From positions 285,256 to 349,255 of the forward strand of contig NZ_FNPI01000004.1 in NCBI RefSeq assembly GCF_900107275.1: a stretch of DNA of 64,000 nt. The letters are read 5' to 3'. Shown here one piece after another: positions 59,945 through 64,000 of the stretch (position 1 is the first letter of the stretch; each line of letters opens with the position of its first letter). The position numbers and the translations under genes were made by a program. The DNA is from Evansella caseinilytica (GTDB taxonomy: Bacteria > Bacillota > Bacilli > Bacillales > Salisediminibacteriaceae). Below the pieces are notes generated by a model, which did no database searches, was not told where the DNA came from, and saw only the letters and a list, made by a program, of their open reading frames with translations.

Positions 59945-60850
59945 ATGCTAACAAGAAGAAGCAAAATGTCCCTTGAAGAAAGAAAAGGACTGTGGGGCTG
60001 GCTTTTTATCGCTCCCTGGCTTGTCGGATTCACATTGCTGTTCGCCGTGCCGCTGTTTCAATCGGTCCGCTACAGTTTCAGCGAGTTAAGTTTGACTGCC
60101 TCTGGATTGCAGCTGGATTATACGGCGCTTGCTAATTACCGCTATTCAGTAATGCAGCACGTTGATTACAACCGGACGCTGGTGGAAGCGGTTGTCAATA
60201 TGATCGTCAACGTCCCGTTGATCATCATCTTCAGCCTTTTTGTAGCCACGCTGTTGAATCAGAGGTTTAAAGGACGAATGGCCGCACGGGCAATCTTTTT
60301 CTTACCGGTTATTTTAGCCTCAGGCGTTATTGCTTCTATTGAAAGCGGCGACTACCTGCAAAGCGCGATGATGGGCGGCGGGGCAGACTCGAATGCAGGC
60401 AGTGGTTCAATGCTGAGAAGCTTTGAACTGGAAAAGCTGTTATTGCAGTCGGGAATGAACGAATTTTTCGTCGTTTATCTTACCGGCGCGGTGGATCGTA
60501 TATACGAAATTGTCAGCGCATCAGGTGTTCAAATCATTATTTTTCTTGCCGGGCTGCAGTCGATTGCTCCCCAGCTGTACGAAGCGTCAAAAATCGAAGG
60601 GGCTACCGGCTACGAAGCGTTCTGGAAAATTACCTTTCCGATGATCAGCCCATTAATTTTAACAAATGTTATCTACACGGTCATCGATTCGTTTACCAAT
60701 AACGACATGACCATGCTGATTCAGGAAACGGCATTCCAGCAGTTTAATTTCGGCCTGAGCGCCGCCATGTCATGGATGTACTTTCTTATCATCGCGGTGA
60801 TCTTGTTTATTACTACTTACTTGATATCGAAAAAAGTATTTTACCAGTAA
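59945..60850 (+). CDS. Sugar ABC transporter permease, second pair (MalF type)
   Basis: A 301-residue permease with six membrane helices. The N-terminus has GLWGWLFIAPWLVGFTLLFA as in lipopolysaccharide or aldouronate LplB-type permeases, and the EAA loop is YEASKIEGATGYEAFWKITF. An extra extracytoplasmic loop with many Gly and Ser (MMGGGADSNAGSGSM) lies after helix three. The ATG starts 1 base after the previous stop, with AAAGGGGA in front. It shares little sequence with the first MalF-type permease, so the locus has two different channels. Confidence 0.9.
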   Translation: MLTRRSKMSLEERKGLWGWLFIAPWLVGFTLLFAVPLFQSVRYSFSELSLTASGLQLDYTALANYRYSVMQHVDYNRTLVEAVVNMIVNVPLIIIFSLFVATLLNQRFKGRMAARAIFFLPVILASGVIASIESGDYLQSAMMGGGADSNAGSGSMLRSFELEKLLLQSGMNEFFVVYLTGAVDRIYEIVSASGVQIIIFLAGLQSIAPQLYEASKIEGATGYEAFWKITFPMISPLILTNVIYTVIDSFTNNDMTMLIQETAFQQFNFGLSAAMSWMYFLIIAVILFITTYLISKKVFYQ

Positions 60851-60897
60851 AACAGCGTTCAGACTGAAAGATTGCTAGTACAAGGAGGAGAGAATCC

Positions 60898-61914
60898 ATG
60901 GCAGTTTCCGCGGATAATGCCGTACATCGACACAAGACAGTGCCGGAAATGAAGAGGGGGAAAAAAAAGCACCTCACTCTCGACAAGCTGAAATCATCGA
61001 CGTGGATAATAGTGAGAACCGTATTGATTATCGGCCTGTCCTATATTATTTTGTACCCGATTCTTCTAAAAATATCGATTGCATTCAAGCATAAAACAGA
61101 TATTTATGATCCGACGGTGATGCTGATTCCAAGAAATGTCACCTTGGAAAACTTTCAGTATGTAATGGAAACAATGAACTATTTCAAGGTGGTTTGGAAT
61201 TCGTTTGTGCTTTCCGGAAGTACGATGCTTCTGACAACCGCTGCTTGCGCACTTGCCGGATACGGCTTTGCCCGCTTTACGTTTAAAGGAAGAAACGTGC
61301 TGTTCGCTTTAGTGATCTTAACGATACTGGTTCCGCCGCAAACCATCATGGTTCCGACATACATTAATTACCGCGACTTCGATTTTTTCGGGATCATCGG
61401 CTTATTCAACAACGGCAGCGGTATCAACCTAATCGGCTCTTACTGGCCGTTTATGATTTCTTCGGTAACAGGAATGGGGGTGAAGGCCGGGTTGTTCATT
61501 TTTATCTTCCGCCAGTTTTTTAAAGGTTTCCCAAAGGAAATCGAAGAAGCCGCCCTTGTGGATGGCGCCGGGGTATTTAAAACCTTTTTCCGGATCATGC
61601 TGCCGAACGCTGTTCCGGCAATCATCACTGTGATGCTGTTTTCATTCGTCTGGCAGTGGAATGACGTTTTTTTTACAACGATGTTTCTGGACAATGCTAG
61701 CGTCATGTCTACGCAACTGCAAACGGTGGGGGCCACGATTGCCCATAAGCTGTCAACAAGCGTAGGCGGCGGCGTAGGAGCGGTTGATCCATTTTATGTC
61801 TCCATGCTTGTGAACACAAGTATATTGTTGGCGATTCTGCCATTGATTATCTTATATTTATTCGTCCAGAGACATTTTGTCGAAAGCGTGGAAAGAACGG
61901 GAATTGTCGGGTAG
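60898..61914 (+). CDS. Carbohydrate ABC transporter permease, second pair (MalG type)
   Basis: A 338-residue permease with six membrane helices, a longer than usual N-terminal cytoplasmic part (about 40 residues, basic) and the EAA loop EEAALVDGAGVFKTFFRIML near residue 220. AAGGAGGAGAG lies 6 bases before the ATG. It completes the second permease pair. No ATP-binding gene is present in the locus, so both pairs must share an ATPase of the MsmX/UgpC type encoded elsewhere. Confidence 0.9.
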   Translation: MAVSADNAVHRHKTVPEMKRGKKKHLTLDKLKSSTWIIVRTVLIIGLSYIILYPILLKISIAFKHKTDIYDPTVMLIPRNVTLENFQYVMETMNYFKVVWNSFVLSGSTMLLTTAACALAGYGFARFTFKGRNVLFALVILTILVPPQTIMVPTYINYRDFDFFGIIGLFNNGSGINLIGSYWPFMISSVTGMGVKAGLFIFIFRQFFKGFPKEIEEAALVDGAGVFKTFFRIMLPNAVPAIITVMLFSFVWQWNDVFFTTMFLDNASVMSTQLQTVGATIAHKLSTSVGGGVGAVDPFYVSMLVNTSILLAILPLIILYLFVQRHFVESVERTGIVG

Positions 61915-61948
61915 CAGGGAGTTTCGAATTATTGCTAACAAGATACGA

Positions 61949-61984
61949 TGAGGGCTGACCGGCCGCGCGGCTGTTCAGCCCTCA
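61949..61984. terminator. Hairpin between permease and GH113 gene
   Basis: TGAGGGCTGA and TCAGCCCTCA form a 10-bp perfect stem with a GC-rich loop (CCGGCCGCGCGG part). Few T follow, so it may protect or process the transcript rather than end it. Confidence 0.55.
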
Positions 61985-62003
61985 ATAATGAGGAGAGGAC
62001 GCA

Positions 62004-62999
62004 ATGAAGGATATTTTTGTTAAAGGATTTACTTATGGGTGGAATTCAAGCCGCGGATCGTACCGGACAAAACAAGCGGTCGAATCATTGAAAAAGCTGA
62101 AAGAAACCGGCAGCGAGTGGATTGCCCTAGCGTTTTATACGTATCAGGAAACGTATTCGGCTACAGAAATCACCTTCGATTATGGCTACACAATAACGGA
62201 CAGGGACATTGCCTTTGCCGTGAAGCAGGCAAAGCTTCATGGACTGAAGATTTGCTTAAAGCCGGTGGTCAACTGTAAGGACGGTATTTGGAGAGCGCGC
62301 ATCGGCTTTCCGGAAGAAGCTGATTTTTATTGGGAGAAATGGTTTCGCTCGTATACAGCCTTCCTTTTGCACTATGCGGAACTTGCAGAAGAACTGGGTT
62401 GTGAAATGCTGTGCATCGGCTGCGAAATGATCGGAACCGAGTCAAGAACCGAACAGTGGTCAGCGCTGATTGACAACGTGCGGAAAGTGTATCACGGACC
62501 AATTACCTATAATGCAAACCACGGAAAGGAAGACGGGATTGCCTGGCTCGACAAACTGGATATCATTGGAACAAGCGCCTATTATCCGGTAGCGAACGAA
62601 CCTGGTACCGGAGAAGAAACGATGATGGAAAACTGGGAAAAAGTGAAAGAAAAGCTGGCTATTTTGCATGAAAGATTTCAAAAACCGATCCTCTTCGTTG
62701 AGATCGGCTGTCGGAGCGCATCAGGCTGTGCAACAATGCCATGGGATTTCACACATACGGATTTGCCGTTCAGCGAAGAAGAACAGGCGGATTTTTACAG
62801 CTCTGTAATGAAAGTATTCTGGAACGAACCTTGGTTTGCCGGCTTTTTTTGGTGGGACTGGAGTACGGAGCTTTATCCAGCGGAGAAGGCTAAAACGAAT
62901 ACAGGCTTTGATATATACGGAAAAAAGGCAGAGCAAGTTGTCAAACAGTGGTACAAAAAGCCGGTTATTCAAAAAGATCGATTTCATTGCAAGCATTGA
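62004..62999 (+). CDS. GH113-type endo-beta-mannanase
   Basis: A 331-residue TIM-barrel glycosidase. Glu141 in CIGCEMIG matches the acid/base of GH113 and Glu233 in LFVEIGCRS the nucleophile; the pair in Alicyclobacillus ManA is Glu151 and Glu231. Other shared parts are ICLKPVVNCKDGIWR, GPITYNANHGKEDG and DIIGTSAYYPV. There is no signal peptide, so it cleaves imported beta-mannan oligosaccharides in the cytoplasm. GAGGAGAGGA lies 6 bases before the ATG. It is the last plus-strand gene of the locus and the best clue to its substrate. Confidence 0.88.
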   Translation: MKDIFVKGFTYGWNSSRGSYRTKQAVESLKKLKETGSEWIALAFYTYQETYSATEITFDYGYTITDRDIAFAVKQAKLHGLKICLKPVVNCKDGIWRARIGFPEEADFYWEKWFRSYTAFLLHYAELAEELGCEMLCIGCEMIGTESRTEQWSALIDNVRKVYHGPITYNANHGKEDGIAWLDKLDIIGTSAYYPVANEPGTGEETMMENWEKVKEKLAILHERFQKPILFVEIGCRSASGCATMPWDFTHTDLPFSEEEQADFYSSVMKVFWNEPWFAGFFWWDWSTELYPAEKAKTNTGFDIYGKKAEQVVKQWYKKPVIQKDRFHCKH

Positions 63000-63072
63000 T
63001 GAGCTTGAGTGAGCCTGAGCCCGGTCCATTTGAACCGTAACAGCGAACTGCCGAAACAGGAACGAATCTGGA

Positions 63073-63675
63073 CTATTCCTGTTTCAGCTCCGCCACTTTC
63101 TTAAAGCTCCGATGACACATCAGAAAAACAAGATAGGCGGTGATGCTGAAAACAAAGATAAAGGATACCGGGATGAAAAAAACGAGGAGAATCATTGCGC
63201 TAACAAGCAACAACGAAACAATTGTCGTCGGAAAAAACATGACGGAATAGAAAAAAGCATTTTTCACGATGCCTTTCATGGAGAGACGGTAATGTACCAT
63301 AACAGGAAATAAATAAACGAGAACAAAGGCTGCGATCAATCCTAAAACAAACAGCAGCGACATGACAAGGACACTCATGACAGCTTCTAATTCATCAATA
63401 ATGAAAAAGTCGATGACAAAAACAACCGCAAACACAAAAAATAACATCCCAAATAGAAAGCTTTGTTTAAAATTCTCTTTGAAATGCGACAGGAAAGGGC
63501 GGAAAATCCCGTTTTCCTTTTTTGCCGTCCAATCTCTGACGACCCCGAACATCGCCGCCGTCGCCGGGAAAAGTGTAACAAGCGGCAGAGAAGCTGTCAG
63601 CCAAAGTAAATTTAGCAGAAAGAAATTTGAAATCGTTTCCAAAATGCCGTAAAACCTTGAATTTATCAATTTCAT
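63073..63675 (-). CDS. YesL-family (DUF624) membrane protein
   Basis: A 200-residue protein with five membrane helices and the DUF624 start YGILETISNFFLLNLLWLTA, then SLPLVTLFPATAAMFGVVRD with the FRPFLSHFKENFKQSFLFG loop. YesL of B. subtilis lies in a rhamnogalacturonan locus, and relatives accompany sugar ABC transporters, perhaps to tune them. The gene is convergent with the GH113 gene. The start at 63675 follows GATGATGGGGA. It fits the carbohydrate theme. Confidence 0.9.
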   Translation of the reverse strand: MKLINSRFYGILETISNFFLLNLLWLTASLPLVTLFPATAAMFGVVRDWTAKKENGIFRPFLSHFKENFKQSFLFGMLFFVFAVVFVIDFFIIDELEAVMSVLVMSLLFVLGLIAAFVLVYLFPVMVHYRLSMKGIVKNAFFYSVMFFPTTIVSLLLVSAMILLVFFIPVSFIFVFSITAYLVFLMCHRSFKKVAELKQE

Positions 63676-63705
63676 CGCGTCCCCATCATCTCATCAAATT
63701 ATTTA

Positions 63706-64000
63706 TAGAGGATGTTCAAAAAAGTCCGGGAAACAGCGCCTGCGAATCTCTTCGTTGCCTTGTCTCTGTGCTGCTCACGTACGTGCTGTGTACGCTCCGC
63801 TGCTCGCGACTGCGGCGCCTCGACCTTCTTGCCGCTGTTATGTCCTCCTTTTTGAACTCACACTTTATAGAGGATGTTCAAAAAAGTCCGGGAAACAGCG
63901 CCTGCGAATCTCTTCGTTGCCTTGTCTCTGTGCTGCTCACGTACGTGCTGTGTACGCTCCGCTGCTCGCGACTGCGGCGCCTCGACCTTCTTGCCGCTGT
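63706..64000. repeat. Two tandem MITE-like copies, second cut by window edge
   Basis: TATAGAGGATGTTCAAAAAAG starts copies at 63705 and 63867, so the period is 162 bases. Each copy contains GAAACAGCGCCTGCGAATCTC, CTGCTCACGTACGT and CTTCTTGCCGCTGT, as in the elements at 13340 and 38112. The two copies are identical as far as both can be read, which points to recent duplication. The second is cut at base 64000. Confidence 0.88.

Overview
The window reads as chromosomal DNA of a spore-forming member of the Bacillaceae (Firmicutes) of intermediate G+C. Ribosome binding sites are strong GGAGG types with frequent GTG and TTG starts. The core genes match Bacillus families: a double-GTPase dynamin DynA, CvfB/YitL, PspA, a PbpA/PbpH-type class B penicillin-binding protein, IlvA, YitT, YesL and a small Asn/Arg-rich possible spore protein. 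Species cannot be fixed from the sequence.

Layout. 0-2 kb: the end of an alpha/beta hydrolase, a decayed GH43 gene and a GH105 unsaturated glycuronyl hydrolase, the remains of a plant cell-wall sugar locus. 2-7.4 kb: a YdeI-like protein, a LacI regulator with its operator, an MFS exporter and a YitT protein. 7.4-11.1 kb: a three-gene molybdenum hydroxylase operon (Moco, FAD and 2Fe-2S subunits). 11.2-13.1 kb: an acetyltransferase, a tRNA-like element and a HAD phosphatase. 13.3-17.7 kb: a MITE-like repeat, then a sigma-A promoter, a purine riboswitch (guanine type by its key C) and a PhnD/PhnC/PhnE/PhnE ABC transporter. 17.8-19.2 kb: a metallo-hydrolase/TetR pair with a double operator. 19.2-21.4 kb: repeats and broken genes. 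21.8-29.3 kb: dynA, several small genes, a nitroreductase, a membrane protein and a DEDD exonuclease. 29.5-33 kb: a GH127 beta-L-arabinofuranosidase and an AraC regulator. 33.2-38 kb: an FNR-type site with a radical SAM/SPASM gene, a low-G+C scar (lactate permease remnant and frameshifted XRE-cupin regulator), ilvA and a MOSC protein. 38-48 kb: a tandem 161-bp repeat array, a Suv3-type helicase, cvfB, an MmcB-like protein, a PBP, pspA and a beta-phosphoglucomutase-like gene. 48.8-63.7 kb: one long carbohydrate locus. 63.7-64 kb: more tandem repeats.

The most interesting parts. First, a purine riboswitch sits in front of a transporter whose sequence family is normally labelled phosphonate uptake, 2.5 kb from a xanthine-dehydrogenase-type operon; this suggests uptake of a purine or purine-like compound. 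Second, the 14-kb locus at 48.8-63 kb has two solute-binding proteins (one a 983-residue fusion with two carbohydrate-binding-like domains), two permease pairs, an exported beta-propeller protein with a membrane anchor, a Yip1-like membrane protein, an exported DUF5696 protein and a GH113-type beta-mannanase, but no ATPase. It looks like a coordinated glycan capture and uptake machine that has no standard name.

The intergenic regions carry at least four repeat families: a 150-160-bp MITE-like element with terminal inverted repeats and, in one case, a 9-bp target duplication; a 110-bp double-hairpin element; 89-bp tandem repeats; and short TGTCCTCA/TGAGGACA palindromes. Several genes are freshly broken by single-base or short deletions.
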